DNA from: Fundidesulfovibrio terrae
Lineage (GTDB): Bacteria > Desulfobacterota > Desulfovibrionia > Desulfovibrionales > Desulfovibrionaceae
Assembly (NCBI RefSeq): GCF_022808915.1
Contig: NZ_JAKZFS010000001.1
Span: forward strand, 946,644 to 1,010,643
DNA: 64,000 nucleotides
Direction: 5' to 3'
Shown: positions 8,854 through 17,575 of the stretch, piece by piece
Numbering within the stretch: position 1 is the first letter of the stretch
Layout of the letters: each line of letters opens with the position of its first letter
Program-made: the position numbers and the translations under genes
Notes under the pieces: model-generated
Seen by the model: the letters and a program-made list of their open reading frames with translations, nothing else
What the model was told of the DNA's origin: nothing
Database searches by the model: none

Positions 8854-9749
8854 TACCGCCGCGCTTCCGGCGGGCTGTTCCCAGCGGCAATGGCCGCCAG
8901 GAGCGCGGCCGCCGGGTGCGCCGCGAGGGGGAGCACCGCCGCCAGTTCCACCACCGGCAGCCCGCCCGTCGTCGCAACGAAGCGCACCCCCTGCCGTTGC
9001 CAGGCCGCTGCCGACTCCGGCACCAGCGCGACGCCCAGGCCCGCCGCCGTAAGCGACAGCGCCGTGTGCTTGGAGACCGCCTCCTGCACGATGCGCGGGC
9101 TCGCCCCGGCACCGGCCAAGGCCGCGATCATGGCGTCGTGGAGCCGGGGCTGCAAGGCGCGCGGAAACAGGATGAGCTCCACCCCGTCCAGGCGCGCCAG
9201 GGGAACGCGCCTGCGCCGCGCCAGGGCGTGGTCCTCGGGAACGGCCAGCACGTATCGTTCCCGACGCACGAGGATGGTTTCAAGCCCGTCGAAATCAAGC
9301 CAGCCGTGCCGCACGAAGCCGCAGTGGATCGTCCCGGCCCGGACGGCGGCCAACTGGGCGCTGCTGGCCATCTCTCTGAGAGCGAGCTCCACGCCCGGTC
9401 GCTGCCGCCGGAACTCGCGCACGGCCCTAGCCAGGAAGCCGTCCATGGCCGGATTCACGAAGCCCACCGCAAGCGTCCCGCTCTCTCCTGCCTGGGCGCG
9501 CCGGGCTGCCTCGGCGGCTCGCCGGGCGCCCTCGAGAACCTTGCGGGCCTCGGGAAGAAACGCCAAGCCGCCGGGAGTCAGGCTCACGGAGCGCGTGCCG
9601 CGCTCGAAGAGGCGCACGCCAAGCTCGTCCTCAAGGGCGCGTATCTGCTGGCTCAAAGGCGGTTGGGACATGTTCAGGCGCATGGCAGCGCGGCCGAAGT
9701 GCAGTTCTTCGGCCACGGCGACGAAGCATTCGAAGCGTTTGAGGTTCAT
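8853..9749 (-). CDS. LysR-family transcriptional regulator
   Basis: This 298-residue regulator has the standard LysR N-terminal winged helix (FVAVAEELHFGRAAMRLNMSQ, LSQQIRALEDELGVRLFER) and a C-terminal ligand-binding domain. It is divergent from a carboxymuconolactone-decarboxylase-family gene, the usual arrangement for a LysR regulator and its target. A perfect 11-bp inverted repeat in the shared intergenic region overlaps its own start codon, which suggests that it represses itself while controlling the neighbour. The co-inducer is unknown. Confidence 0.93.
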   Translation of the reverse strand: MNLKRFECFVAVAEELHFGRAAMRLNMSQPPLSQQIRALEDELGVRLFERGTRSVSLTPGGLAFLPEARKVLEGARRAAEAARRAQAGESGTLAVGFVNPAMDGFLARAVREFRRQRPGVELALREMASSAQLAAVRAGTIHCGFVRHGWLDFDGLETILVRRERYVLAVPEDHALARRRRVPLARLDGVELILFPRALQPRLHDAMIAALAGAGASPRIVQEAVSKHTALSLTAAGLGVALVPESAAAWQRQGVRFVATTGGLPVVELAAVLPLAAHPAAALLAAIAAGNSPPEARR

Positions 9750-9804
9750 GACGATATGATATATGTATTAATGATGCCATAAAAGAGTATTTTTCATATC
9801 GTCA
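9749..9804. promoter_or_regulatory. Likely LysR-regulator operator between the divergent genes
   Basis: TGACGATATGA and TCATATCGTCA are perfect 11-bp inverted arms separated by 34 AT-rich bases. The left arm touches the lysR start codon. The wide spacing fits a LysR tetramer that contacts two sites. The AT-rich centre probably holds both promoters. Confidence 0.6.
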
Positions 9805-9864
9805 CGGCCGGGCGTAAGGTTCCCGCATGGCCGAGGCCGGACGGCCCGGCAGGAGGAAATAAAC

Positions 9865-10638
9865 ATGGATACCGACGTGTTCGAAAGAGGCTGGAAGCTG
9901 CTGGACTCCATGGCCCCGGGCCAGCCCGCCGCCCTGAACGAGGCGCTCGCCGGGCTTGCGCCGGACGTGGCCCAGTACGTCATCGCCTTCGGCTACGGCG
10001 AGGTGCTCTCCCGGCCGGGGCTGGACCTGAAGTCGCGCCAGACCGCCACCGTGGCCGCCCTGGCATCCATGGGCACGGCCCCGGAGCAGCTGGGCTTCCA
10101 CATCGGGGCGGCCCTCAACGTGGGCGTTACGCCCCGTGAGATCGTGGAGGTGCTCTCTCTGGTGGCCGTGTTCGCGGGCTTTCCGGCCGCGCTGAACGCC
10201 CTGGGCGCAGCCCGGAAGGTCTTCGACGGCCGCGGGATCACCCTGGAGCCCGTGAAGGCGTATCCCGAGGGCCAGGACCGGCGCGAACGCGGCCTTGCCG
10301 CGCTGGAGTCAACCAGCCGGGGAGCGGGAAGGGCGGTGCTGGAGTCGCTTGCGGACATCGCGCCGGACATGGCCGGGTTCATCCTGGATTTCAGCTACGG
10401 CGACGTGATCGCCAGGGACATCCTGACGCCGAAGGCCAAGGAGATCGTGATGATCGCTTCGGCGACCGCGCGGGGGACCATGCGCCCGCAGCTCAAGGTG
10501 CATGTGGCCGCCGGTCTCCAGGTGGGGCTGACGCGGGAAGAGATCGTGGAGATTCTCATTCAGATGGCCGTGTACGCGGGTTTTCCGGCCGCGCTGAACG
10601 GACTCTTCGCCGCGCGCGAGGTGTTCGAGGAGCGCTGA
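9865..10638 (+). CDS. Tandem carboxymuconolactone-decarboxylase-family protein
   Basis: The 257-residue protein holds two copies of the CMD fold: residues about 25-115 and 150-250 both show the helix pattern with FHIGAALNVGVT-REIVEVL and VHVAAGLQVGLT-REEIVEIL, each ending FPAALN. There is no cysteine anywhere, so it cannot act like the AhpD peroxidase members, which need a CxxC pair. It is closer to gamma-carboxymuconolactone decarboxylase-type enzymes, but the substrate is not known. AGGAGG precedes the ATG at 9 bases. It is divergent from a lysR-type gene that probably controls it. Confidence 0.85.
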   Translation: MDTDVFERGWKLLDSMAPGQPAALNEALAGLAPDVAQYVIAFGYGEVLSRPGLDLKSRQTATVAALASMGTAPEQLGFHIGAALNVGVTPREIVEVLSLVAVFAGFPAALNALGAARKVFDGRGITLEPVKAYPEGQDRRERGLAALESTSRGAGRAVLESLADIAPDMAGFILDFSYGDVIARDILTPKAKEIVMIASATARGTMRPQLKVHVAAGLQVGLTREEIVEILIQMAVYAGFPAALNGLFAAREVFEER

Positions 10639-10721
10639 GCGCACATTCGGGGGCGAAGCGGGTACGGACTTGCAGGCGCGGCAAGCCGGTGGCCTGGCTG
10701 GCGATTGCGACGGGCAGGAAA

Positions 10722-10754
10722 AGAAAAAGGGGCCGGTCCCCGCGGACCGGCCCC
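10722..10754 (-). terminator. Rho-independent terminator of the ndk-proC transcript
   Basis: On the minus strand GGGGCCGGTCC and GGACCGGCCCC form an 11-bp stem followed by a T-rich run. It lies 22 bases beyond the proC stop. Confidence 0.85.
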
Positions 10755-10776
10755 CGTGCGTTTGTATCCGGCGGGT

Positions 10777-11577
10777 TCAGTTGCCCAGTTCCTCGCTGCG
10801 CTTCTTGGCGGCGAGCACCGCGTCGATGATCGATGCCCGCACGGCCTGGCGGTCCATGTGGGTCAGGGCGGCGATGGTGGTCCCGGCGGGGGAGGTCACC
10901 ATTTCGCGCAGCAGGCTCACGTGGGTCAGGCTCTGCTTGGCCAGGGCGAGAGACCCCTCGAAGAGGTCCTCCACGATCTTGGTGGCCTGGGGCCTGGGGA
11001 GCCCGGCGTGCACGGCGGCCTCGATCACGGCTTCCATGAAGTAGAAGACGTAGGCCGGGCCGCTGCCCGCCACGGCGGTGAAGGCGTCGAAACCCTTTTC
11101 CTCGAGCACGTGGACGCTGCCGATGCTCGAGAAGATGTCCTGGACCATGCCCTTCTGCTCCTGGCTCAGGTGCGGGTCGTCCAGGCACACGGCCGAGACG
11201 CCCTTGGCCACCAGGGCCGGGGTGTTGGGCATGACCCGGACCACCGGGCAGACGTGGCCGGTCCATTCGGCCAGCTGGGCCTGCGAGACCCCGGCCGCGA
11301 TGGATATCAGGCACTTGCCCGGCGCGAGCGCCGGATGGACATCGGCGAGCACCGCCTTCATCTGCTGGGGCTTGACGCACATGACCACGTAGTCGGCCAT
11401 GGCCACGGCCTCGTGGATGGACGAAACGGCCGTGAGCGAGCACTCAACGCACAAGACGTTGAGCTTGTCGCGGTCCAGGTCGAATCCGGCCAGTTTCACG
11501 CCGTCCATGCGGGCGAGCCCTTTGATCAGGGCCGCGCCCATGTTGCCCGTGCCGATGAAGGAGATGGTCGCGCCCAT
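10777..11577 (-). CDS. proC: Pyrroline-5-carboxylate reductase
   Basis: This cytoplasmic enzyme reduces pyrroline-5-carboxylate with NADPH in the last step of proline synthesis. The 266-residue length is typical. Motifs are FIGTGNMGAALIKGL (dinucleotide binding), VMPNTPALVAKGVSAV in the centre and VAGSGPAYVFYFMEA with the substrate-binding C-terminal helical domain that forms the dimer. The ATG follows the ndk stop after four bases, with TAGGA upstream, so the two genes are cotranscribed. A terminator follows. Confidence 0.97.
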   Translation of the reverse strand: MGATISFIGTGNMGAALIKGLARMDGVKLAGFDLDRDKLNVLCVECSLTAVSSIHEAVAMADYVVMCVKPQQMKAVLADVHPALAPGKCLISIAAGVSQAQLAEWTGHVCPVVRVMPNTPALVAKGVSAVCLDDPHLSQEQKGMVQDIFSSIGSVHVLEEKGFDAFTAVAGSGPAYVFYFMEAVIEAAVHAGLPRPQATKIVEDLFEGSLALAKQSLTHVSLLREMVTSPAGTTIAALTHMDRQAVRASIIDAVLAAKKRSEELGN

Positions 11578-11581
11578 GGTG

Positions 11582-11998
11582 TTATCCTACCAGTTCGGTG
11601 GCGTTGAAGAAGTAGGAGATCTCGAAGGCGGCGGTTTCGGGGGCGTCGGAACCGTGCACGGAGTTCTCCTGCTTGGAGACGGCGTACACCTTGCGGATGG
11701 TGCCGTCGGCGGCCTGGGCGGGGTCGGTGGCGCCCATGAGCTCGCGGTAGCGCTTGATGGCGTTGTCGCCGGCAAGCACGATGGCCACGATGGGGCCGGA
11801 GGCCATGTATTCGGTCAGCTCGCCGAAGAAGGGGCGTTCCTTGTGGACGTGGTAGAAGCCTTCGGCAAGGCGCTGGTCAAGCTTGAGCATCTTCATGGCC
11901 ACGGGCGTGAGGCCCGCCTTCTCGATCATGAAGAGGATGCCGCCGACAAGGTTGCGTTTCACGGCATCGGGCTTGATAAGGCAGAGGGTGAGTTCCAT
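11582..11998 (-). CDS. ndk: Nucleoside diphosphate kinase
   Basis: This enzyme passes the terminal phosphate of ATP to nucleoside diphosphates through a phosphohistidine. The 138-residue length is standard. [12 protein letters not shown] opens the protein and the catalytic histidine is in SVHGSD, with the [11 protein letters not shown] segment between them. It is the first gene of a minus-strand pair with proC. The roughly 150 bases upstream contain no gene and no promoter that I would call. Confidence 0.97.
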   Translation of the reverse strand: MELTLCLIKPDAVKRNLVGGILFMIEKAGLTPVAMKMLKLDQRLAEGFYHVHKERPFFGELTEYMASGPIVAIVLAGDNAIKRYRELMGATDPAQAADGTIRKVYAVSKQENSVHGSDAPETAAFEISYFFNATELVG

Positions 11999-12151
11999 CG
12001 GGGACCTTCCTAGGTTGGAGGTTCGTTAGTCCAAACGCTCCTGGCTCGGAAGCTCCCCGCGCCCATCGCGGGAGGCTTTCCCGGTTCCCCACCGGCACCG
12101 GTTGAAGCGCGCACAAGGGGCACACCCCATGCCCAAAGGCGCGCGGACGGC

Positions 12152-12946
12152 TTACACCAGGAGCATCTTATCCGAGGAAAACGCTTCGCCCTTGAGGGTG
12201 AAGAAGCGCTCCAGCAAATCCTCCACGTTGAACCGGCTTTTCTTCTCGCCGTCGATGTCCAGGATCACGCGGCCCTGGTGCATCATGATCAGGCGGTTGC
12301 CCAGCTTGAGGGCGTGGTTCATGTTGTGCGTGACCATGAGCGTGGTCAGCTTCTCCGATTCCACCAGCTTGTCGGTGAGCTCCAGCACGTGCCCGGCCGT
12401 TTTGGGGTCCAGGGCGGCGGTGTGCTCGTCCAGAAGAAGAATTTCGGGGCGCACCATGGTGGCCATGATCATGGTCAGGGACTGGCGCTGCCCGCCCGAG
12501 AGGAGCCCCACCTTGTCCTTGAGGCGGTTCTCAAGGCCCAGGCCGATGCGCGAGAGCAGCTCGCGGTAGCGCTCGCGGTCTTTCGCCTTCACCCCGGCGG
12601 AGAGCCCGCGCACCTTGCCCCGGCGGTCGGCCAGGGCCATGTTCTCCTCGATGGAGAGCGAGGCGGCCGAGCCCATGAGCGGGTCCTGGAAGACGCGGCC
12701 GATGAAGCGGGCGCGCTTGTATTCGGGCCAGGTGGTGATGGTCTCGCTGTTTAGGGTGATGGAGCCCTTGTCCGGCATGAAGCAGCCCGCGATGCAGTTG
12801 AGCGTCGTGGACTTGCCCGCGCCGTTGGAGCCGATCACGGTGATGAAGTCGCCCTTGCGGATGTCCAGGTCGACTCCGTCCAGGGCCAGGACCTCGTTGA
12901 TGCTGCCCTTGTGGAAGCGCTTGGTGATTCCGGAGAGAGTGAGCAT
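12152..12946 (-). CDS. ABC transporter ATP-binding protein (TrpZ-like)
   Basis: This 264-residue ATPase powers the importer encoded with the next two genes. Walker A is GSNGAGKST, the signature is LLSGGQRQ, Walker B is EILLLDEHTAALD and the switch histidine is in VTHNMNHAL. It resembles the ATPases of aromatic amino-acid (TrpXYZ-type) importers. I start at ATG 12946, whose A is shared with the permease stop (TGATG) and which has AAGGTGG upstream. A much longer open frame extends upstream through the permease but is a shadow. A glutamate follows Walker B, so it should be active. Confidence 0.92.
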   Translation of the reverse strand: MLTLSGITKRFHKGSINEVLALDGVDLDIRKGDFITVIGSNGAGKSTTLNCIAGCFMPDKGSITLNSETITTWPEYKRARFIGRVFQDPLMGSAASLSIEENMALADRRGKVRGLSAGVKAKDRERYRELLSRIGLGLENRLKDKVGLLSGGQRQSLTMIMATMVRPEILLLDEHTAALDPKTAGHVLELTDKLVESEKLTTLMVTHNMNHALKLGNRLIMMHQGRVILDIDGEKKSRFNVEDLLERFFTLKGEAFSSDKMLLV

Positions 12947-13830
12947 CAGCCTGCCACCTTCCGCTTGAGCTTGGGCGCGGTGAGCGCGGCCACCACCACC
13001 ACAGCGGTGATGAGGTTCAAATCGCTCGGGGCGAAGGAGAAGCTGCCCACCTTGAGCGACAGGGCCAGGGCGATGGCCAGGCGGTAGGCCACCGAGCCCA
13101 GCACAGCGGCCAGGATCATCTTGGCGATGCGCCCCTGGCCGAGGAGCGTTTCCCCGATGATGACCGAGGCGAGCCCGGCCACGATGGTGCCCACGCCCAT
13201 GTTCACGTCGGCCGATCCCTGGTTCTGGGCCACCAGCGCGCCGCACAGGGCCACCAGGGCGTTGGAGAGCCCCACGCCGAGGACGATCATGTTGCCGGTG
13301 TTGACGCCGAGCGCCGTGATCATGCGCGGGTTGTCGCCGGTGGCCAGCATGGCCTGGCCGAGCTCCGTGCGGGTGAACCAGATGAGGCCCACGGCGGCGA
13401 GGACGGTCACGCAGGCGAACAGCGCCGGGGCGGCCATCCAGGAAGGCATGCCCAGCGCGGCAAGCGGATCCAGCACGGTGGACTTGCCGAGCAGGGTGAA
13501 GTTGGGGCGTCCCATGATGCGGATGTTGATGGAGTAGAGCGCGATCATGGTCAGGATCGAGGAGAGCAGGTGCAGGATCTTGAGGCGCGTGTTGAGAAGC
13601 CCGGTCACGGCCCCGGCGCAGAATCCGGCCAGGGTCGCGGGGATGAGCGACAGGTAGGGGTCCATTCCGGCGCCGATGCACACGGAGGACACGGCGGCGC
13701 CCAGGGGGAGCGAACCGTCCACCGTGAGGTCGGGGAAGTCCAGGATGCGGAAGGTGAGATACACCCCCAGCACCATGAGGCCGAAGACGAAGCCCTGCTC
13801 GAGCGCGCCTATGAAAGCGTAGAACGACAT
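12946..13830 (-). CDS. ABC transporter permease (TrpY-like)
   Basis: The product is a 294-residue polytopic membrane protein related to branched-chain/tryptophan-type permeases, with about eight to nine hydrophobic helices and the conserved ILDFPDLTVDGSLPLGAA segment near the N-terminus. The start at 13830 (MSFYAFIGALEQG) gives a protein beginning with the first helix; an upstream extension in the same frame has no membrane character. The gene lies between the binding-protein gene and the ATPase gene, and the last base of its stop overlaps the ATPase start. A dispersed repeat separates it from the binding-protein gene, so their relative levels may differ. Confidence 0.9.
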   Translation of the reverse strand: MSFYAFIGALEQGFVFGLMVLGVYLTFRILDFPDLTVDGSLPLGAAVSSVCIGAGMDPYLSLIPATLAGFCAGAVTGLLNTRLKILHLLSSILTMIALYSINIRIMGRPNFTLLGKSTVLDPLAALGMPSWMAAPALFACVTVLAAVGLIWFTRTELGQAMLATGDNPRMITALGVNTGNMIVLGVGLSNALVALCGALVAQNQGSADVNMGVGTIVAGLASVIIGETLLGQGRIAKMILAAVLGSVAYRLAIALALSLKVGSFSFAPSDLNLITAVVVVAALTAPKLKRKVAG

Positions 13831-13950
13831 GTTGGTGGTGGCTCCAGGATTTGCTGAAAAACGGGCCGCGAAACCCCGGACGTGTGCCCTGAAATCGCCT
13901 GTTTGTAAAGCCAACGAAAATCGCGCCCCCGACAGTTATTGAGCCGGGGG

Positions 13951-14001
13951 CGCGAAGCTATACGGGTGTCCAGAGGGCGAAGCCCTTTGGCCGCCGGAGG
14001 C
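13951..14001 (-). repeat. Dispersed palindromic intergenic repeat, copy 2
   Basis: Read on the minus strand it is GCCTCCGGCGGCCAAAGGG, a short turn, CCCTCTGGACACCC, then TATAGCTTCGCG. The right arm is degenerate. It sits inside the ABC importer operon between the binding-protein and permease genes. Confidence 0.75.
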
Positions 14002-14010
14002 TTTACACGA

Positions 14011-14958
14011 CTATTCGTACTTCTTCTTGGCGGACGCAATCACGTCGGCGGGCACGGTGACGCCCTGGGCCTTGGCGGCCTTGAGGTTCAGGTGCACGTC
14101 CAGGTTCTTGAGGGCCTCGACGGGCGTGGTGGCGGGCTTGGCGCCGTCCAGGATCTTCTTGGCCATTCCGGCGGTCTGCTTGCCCATGGCGTAGTAGTCC
14201 ACGGCCAGGGCGGCGATGGCGCCCTTTTCCACGGACTCGTTGTCGGAGCTGAACAGGGGCAGCTTGTTCTCCTCACAGACCTTCACCAGGGACTCGAAGG
14301 CCGAGACCACGGTGTTGTCCAGAGGGATGTACACGGCGTCGCACTTGCCCACGAGGCTCTTGGCGGCCTGGAACACGCCGCCGGAGTTGGCCACGGTGGC
14401 TTCGACCACGGTGAGGCCCATCTTGGCGGCGGCGGCCTTGACGGCGTTCACCTGGCTGACGGAGTTGGCCTCGCCGGCGTTGTAGACCACGCCAAGCTTG
14501 GCGGCCTTGGGCAGGATCTTCTTGATGAGCTCGAGCTGCTTGTCCACGGGGGGCATGTCGGTCATGCCGGTCAGGTTGCCGCCGGGGGCGTCCATGGTCT
14601 TGACCAGGCCCGCGCCGACGGGGTCGGACACGGCGGTGAACAGGACGGGGATGTCCTTGATCTTCTGGGCGCAGACCTGGGCGCCGGGGGTGGCGATGGC
14701 CAGGACCAGGTTGGGCTTCTCGTCGAGCATCTGGCCGGCGATCTGCACGTTGGTGGCGGCGTTGCCCTGGGCGATGTGCACGTTGAACTTGGCGTCAACG
14801 CCCGCTTCCTTGAGGCCGTCCATGAAGCCCTTGCGGGCGTTGTCCAGGGCGGGGTGCTCCACGATCTGGGTGATGGAGACGACCTTCTGCTGGGCCATGG
14901 CCACGGTGGCCGAGAGGGCCAGGACGGCTGCTGCCGCCAGCGTGAGAATCCGTTTCAT
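14011..14958 (-). CDS. ABC transporter substrate-binding protein (TrpX-like)
   Basis: This 315-residue periplasmic binding protein belongs to the family of tryptophan/tyrosine-type binding proteins (ABC substrate-binding family PF04392). It has a signal peptide (MKRILTLAAAAVLALSATVA, cleaved after AMA). Typical segments are ITQIVEHPALDNARKGF, IATPGAQVC, IPVLFTAVSDPVGAGLV and LPLFSSDNESVEKGAIA. AAGGAG precedes the ATG. It leads the importer operon. The exact ligand, an aromatic amino acid or a related compound, is inference from the family. The leader contains two alternative short stems that could be regulatory. Confidence 0.9.
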   Translation of the reverse strand: MKRILTLAAAAVLALSATVAMAQQKVVSITQIVEHPALDNARKGFMDGLKEAGVDAKFNVHIAQGNAATNVQIAGQMLDEKPNLVLAIATPGAQVCAQKIKDIPVLFTAVSDPVGAGLVKTMDAPGGNLTGMTDMPPVDKQLELIKKILPKAAKLGVVYNAGEANSVSQVNAVKAAAAKMGLTVVEATVANSGGVFQAAKSLVGKCDAVYIPLDNTVVSAFESLVKVCEENKLPLFSSDNESVEKGAIAALAVDYYAMGKQTAGMAKKILDGAKPATTPVEALKNLDVHLNLKAAKAQGVTVPADVIASAKKKYE

Positions 14959-14979
14959 GCCTGCTCCTTGTTCTGCGAT

Positions 14980-15011
14980 GTTTCGACGAGAGTAAAAAAA
15001 CCGAAACTCTC
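14980..15011 (-). promoter_or_regulatory. Leader with two mutually exclusive short stems
   Basis: In the minus-strand transcript, GAGAGT can pair with ACTCTC (6 bp) and GTTTCG can pair with CGAAAC (6 bp), but the 5' arms overlap by two bases, so only one stem can form. A run of seven T residues lies between the arms. It ends 22 bases before the binding-protein ATG. Confidence 0.3.
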
Positions 15012-15071
15012 CTAACATCATGCGCCAAACGCCGCAATTGTGACGTTTTTGTAACGCCGTTCCGCCCCGGA

Positions 15072-15124
15072 CGCGAAGCTATAAAGGATTCCAAAGGAAC
15101 GAAGTTCCTTTGGCCGCCGGAGGC
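15072..15124 (-). repeat. Dispersed palindromic intergenic repeat, copy 3
   Basis: On the minus strand it reads GCCTCCGGCGGCCAAAGGAA, a short loop, TTCCTTTGGAATCC, then TATAGCTTCGCG. The arms are complete. It lies between the yibQ-like gene and the importer operon, upstream of the latter. Confidence 0.85.
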
Positions 15125-15151
15125 ATCTTCACTCCTCTCTCTTTCTTCGCC

Positions 15152-16216
15152 TTACTCTTTGATAATCTTCGACAAGCTCACCAACTGCACGCCCTTGTCG
15201 CGGCGCAGGCTCCACACGGCCAGCGCCCCGATGGTCTCGGGGTAGGGGTGGCCTATGGCCACGGCGCGGCCCTTGGTCCGGGCGTCCTTCTCGGCCTGGG
15301 CCAGCATGAGAAGCGAGGCCTGCTGGCCGCGCTCGTTGTCCAGGAACACGGTCCGGGGCAGGGCGGGCACGGAGGCGCGGGCGGCCTCCTTGAGGCCCAC
15401 GCTTTTGGGCGAGGTCATGGAGTCCAGGAAGAACAGGTTGCGGCTTTTGAGCTCGCCCATGACGGCGGCCATGAGCACGGGGTCTTCCGTGGCCTTGGAG
15501 CCGGTGTGGTTGCTCACGCCGACGGCGTGCGGCAGCTGGGCGAGATGTGCGGCCAGGATGCGCGAAACCTCGGGCACGTTCATGCCGGATCGCAGGGTGC
15601 CGGGGGATTCGGGCGCGTTGCCGTGGGCCTCCATGGGCTGGTGCAGGATGACCTCCATGCCCGCCTTGGCGGCCATGGCGTCCACGTCCTTGGAGTGGGT
15701 GAGGCCGGGGATGATGGAGAATGTGACGGGCAGCCCCAGGTCCAGAATGTCCCTGGCCTGGTCGAGGGAGCCGCCCAGGTCGTCGATGACCACGGCCAGG
15801 CGCGGATTGCCGGGCTTTGCTTCCGGGGCTGTGGGGGCTGGCGGGGCCTGAACCGCGGGCGTCGACGGTACGGCGGGCGCTTGCGCCTGGGATGGCGTCT
15901 GGTCGGGGGCGTGTCCCCCTGGCTGAGCCTGGCCCTGGCCCGACGGCGGGCTTTGCCCGGCCGCAGGAGCCTGGGCTTGTGGGGCCTGAACGGGCGGCGC
16001 CGGAGCTTGCGCCTGGGGCTTGGGCTGGGTCTGGGTTGCCGGGGGCGCCTTGGGACCCTGCTTTTCTGGCAGGTAGTAGAAGGCGTAGCCGAAGAACAGG
16101 AGGATGGCGGCCACGGCCACGCCCGCGAAAAAAACGAGCGCGGCCGGAGTGGGTGCCCGGCCGCGCTGTTGTTTCGGAGAGCGCCGCCGGGGCTTGCCGG
16201 GGCGTTTCTGTGCCAT
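15152..16216 (-). CDS. Divergent polysaccharide deacetylase family protein (YibQ-like)
   Basis: The 354-residue protein has a basic cytoplasmic head, one transmembrane helix (about residues 25-47), a long Pro/Ala/Gln-rich linker (about 50-135) and a C-terminal divergent deacetylase domain. The domain begins LAVVIDDLGGSLDQA and includes the metal-type LHQPMEAHG segment. It should be anchored in the inner membrane with the domain in the periplasm. The gene starts one base after the stop of the CtpA-like protease gene and follows an EnvC-like gene, the usual order in many proteobacteria, which points to work on the cell wall. The reaction is unproven for this family. Confidence 0.88.
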   Translation of the reverse strand: MAQKRPGKPRRRSPKQQRGRAPTPAALVFFAGVAVAAILLFFGYAFYYLPEKQGPKAPPATQTQPKPQAQAPAPPVQAPQAQAPAAGQSPPSGQGQAQPGGHAPDQTPSQAQAPAVPSTPAVQAPPAPTAPEAKPGNPRLAVVIDDLGGSLDQARDILDLGLPVTFSIIPGLTHSKDVDAMAAKAGMEVILHQPMEAHGNAPESPGTLRSGMNVPEVSRILAAHLAQLPHAVGVSNHTGSKATEDPVLMAAVMGELKSRNLFFLDSMTSPKSVGLKEAARASVPALPRTVFLDNERGQQASLLMLAQAEKDARTKGRAVAIGHPYPETIGALAVWSLRRDKGVQLVSLSKIIKE

Positions 16217-16217
16217 G

Positions 16218-17504
16218 CTACTGGGCCGATGCGCTCACAGGGGCGTATTTGAGCAGTTCCAGGGCCAGCTTCAGCTGGTTGTCGTGCTCCATGAGTTCCT
16301 TGATCTTCTGCTTGGGATCGGTGCCGTCGGCCTTCTTCTTGCGGCTGACGTTGTCCAGGTGGCGGTTCAGGTCGCGTTCGCGCACCTGGTGTCCCTGGGC
16401 GAAGAGGTCCTTTTCCTTGTCGGTGTCCTGCTGCAGGGGCACCTTGAAGTCGGGCTCGATGCCCTCGGCCTGGATGGAGCGGCCGCTGGGGGTGTAGTAG
16501 AGGGCGGTGGTGAGCTTGATGCCCGAGCCGTCGTTCAAGGGGATCACGGTCTGCACCGAGCCCTTGCCGAAGCTCTTGTCGCCCACCAGCAGGGCGCGCT
16601 TGTTGTCCTGCAGCGCTCCGGCCACGATCTCGGAGGCCGAGGCGCTTCCGGCGTTGATGACCACGGTGACGGGCACGGAGGGCTCGAAGCCGTCCTTCTT
16701 GGAGTCGAAGTCCTTGCGCTGTTCGTCCTTGCGGCCCTTGATGGTGACGATGCGGCCCTTGGTCAGGAAGAAGTCGGAGACGCTCACGGCCTGGTCGAGC
16801 AGTCCGCCGGGGTTGTTGCGCAGGTCGAGGATGATGCCCTTGAGCGCCGTTCCACCCTTGGTGTAGGCGGCGACCGAGTCTTTGAGTTCGGCGGTGGTGT
16901 TCTCGTTGAAGCGGGTGACGCGCACCAGCAGGTAGCCGGGCTCGACCTCGGAGCTCTTCACGGAGACGATGGGGATGGATTCGCGCACGATGCGCAGCTT
17001 TTCGGGCTTGTTGCTGCCCTTGTGCACGATGGTGAGCGCCACGGGCTTGCCCTTGGGGCCACGGATGCGCTGCACGGCGTCCATGAGGGACATGTCCTGG
17101 GTGGACTGGCCCTCGATCTCCACGATGACATCGCCGGCCTTGAGTCCAGCCTTGTCGGCCGGGGTGTCGTCGATGGGGGAGATGACGGTGATGCGTCCGT
17201 TCTCCACGGAGATTTCAATGCCGATGCCGCTGAACTCGCCCGAGGTGCTTACCTGCATCTCCTTGAAGTCTTCCTTGGAGAGGAAGCTGGAGTGCGGGTC
17301 GAGCTGCTGGAGCATGCCCACGATGGCCCCGTCGATGAGCTCCTGGCGGGTCACGTTCTTGACGTAGTTGTTCTCCACCAGGTCGAGCACCTGGCTGAAG
17401 CGTTTGAGGGGACCGAACCGGTCCTCCTGAGCCAGGGCCAATCCGGCGGTGAGGATCAGGGCGGCAACGATCACGGCCACCCCGGTCTTGGAAATGCGGG
17501 ACAT
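16218..17504 (-). CDS. C-terminal processing serine protease (CtpA/Prc, peptidase S41)
   Basis: This exported protease of 428 residues cuts proteins near the C-terminus and often acts on cell-wall enzymes. It has a signal peptide or anchor (ISKTGVAVIVAALILTAGLA), a PDZ domain (about residues 95-170, with GIGIEISVENGRI and KAGLKAGDVIVEIEG) and the S41 catalytic core. The nucleophile is in GSASASEI and the lysine of the dyad is in KSFGKGSVQT. The ATG has GGAGG at 7 bases. It lies between an EnvC-like gene and a YibQ-like gene on the same strand. Confidence 0.94.
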   Translation of the reverse strand: MSRISKTGVAVIVAALILTAGLALAQEDRFGPLKRFSQVLDLVENNYVKNVTRQELIDGAIVGMLQQLDPHSSFLSKEDFKEMQVSTSGEFSGIGIEISVENGRITVISPIDDTPADKAGLKAGDVIVEIEGQSTQDMSLMDAVQRIRGPKGKPVALTIVHKGSNKPEKLRIVRESIPIVSVKSSEVEPGYLLVRVTRFNENTTAELKDSVAAYTKGGTALKGIILDLRNNPGGLLDQAVSVSDFFLTKGRIVTIKGRKDEQRKDFDSKKDGFEPSVPVTVVINAGSASASEIVAGALQDNKRALLVGDKSFGKGSVQTVIPLNDGSGIKLTTALYYTPSGRSIQAEGIEPDFKVPLQQDTDKEKDLFAQGHQVRERDLNRHLDNVSRKKKADGTDPKQKIKELMEHDNQLKLALELLKYAPVSASAQ

Positions 17505-17575
17505 AGAATCGCCTCCAGCGAGAGACCGGCCGCAGGGGCCGGATGCGTCAGCAAGCCTTGAGCCCTGCCGGCGTT

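Noticed and set aside
12152-13681. A 509-codon open frame on the minus strand covering both the ABC ATPase and most of the permease gene.
   Set aside because: Its upstream half is out of frame with the permease and has Arg/His/Pro-rich shadow composition; the real ATPase starts at 12946.
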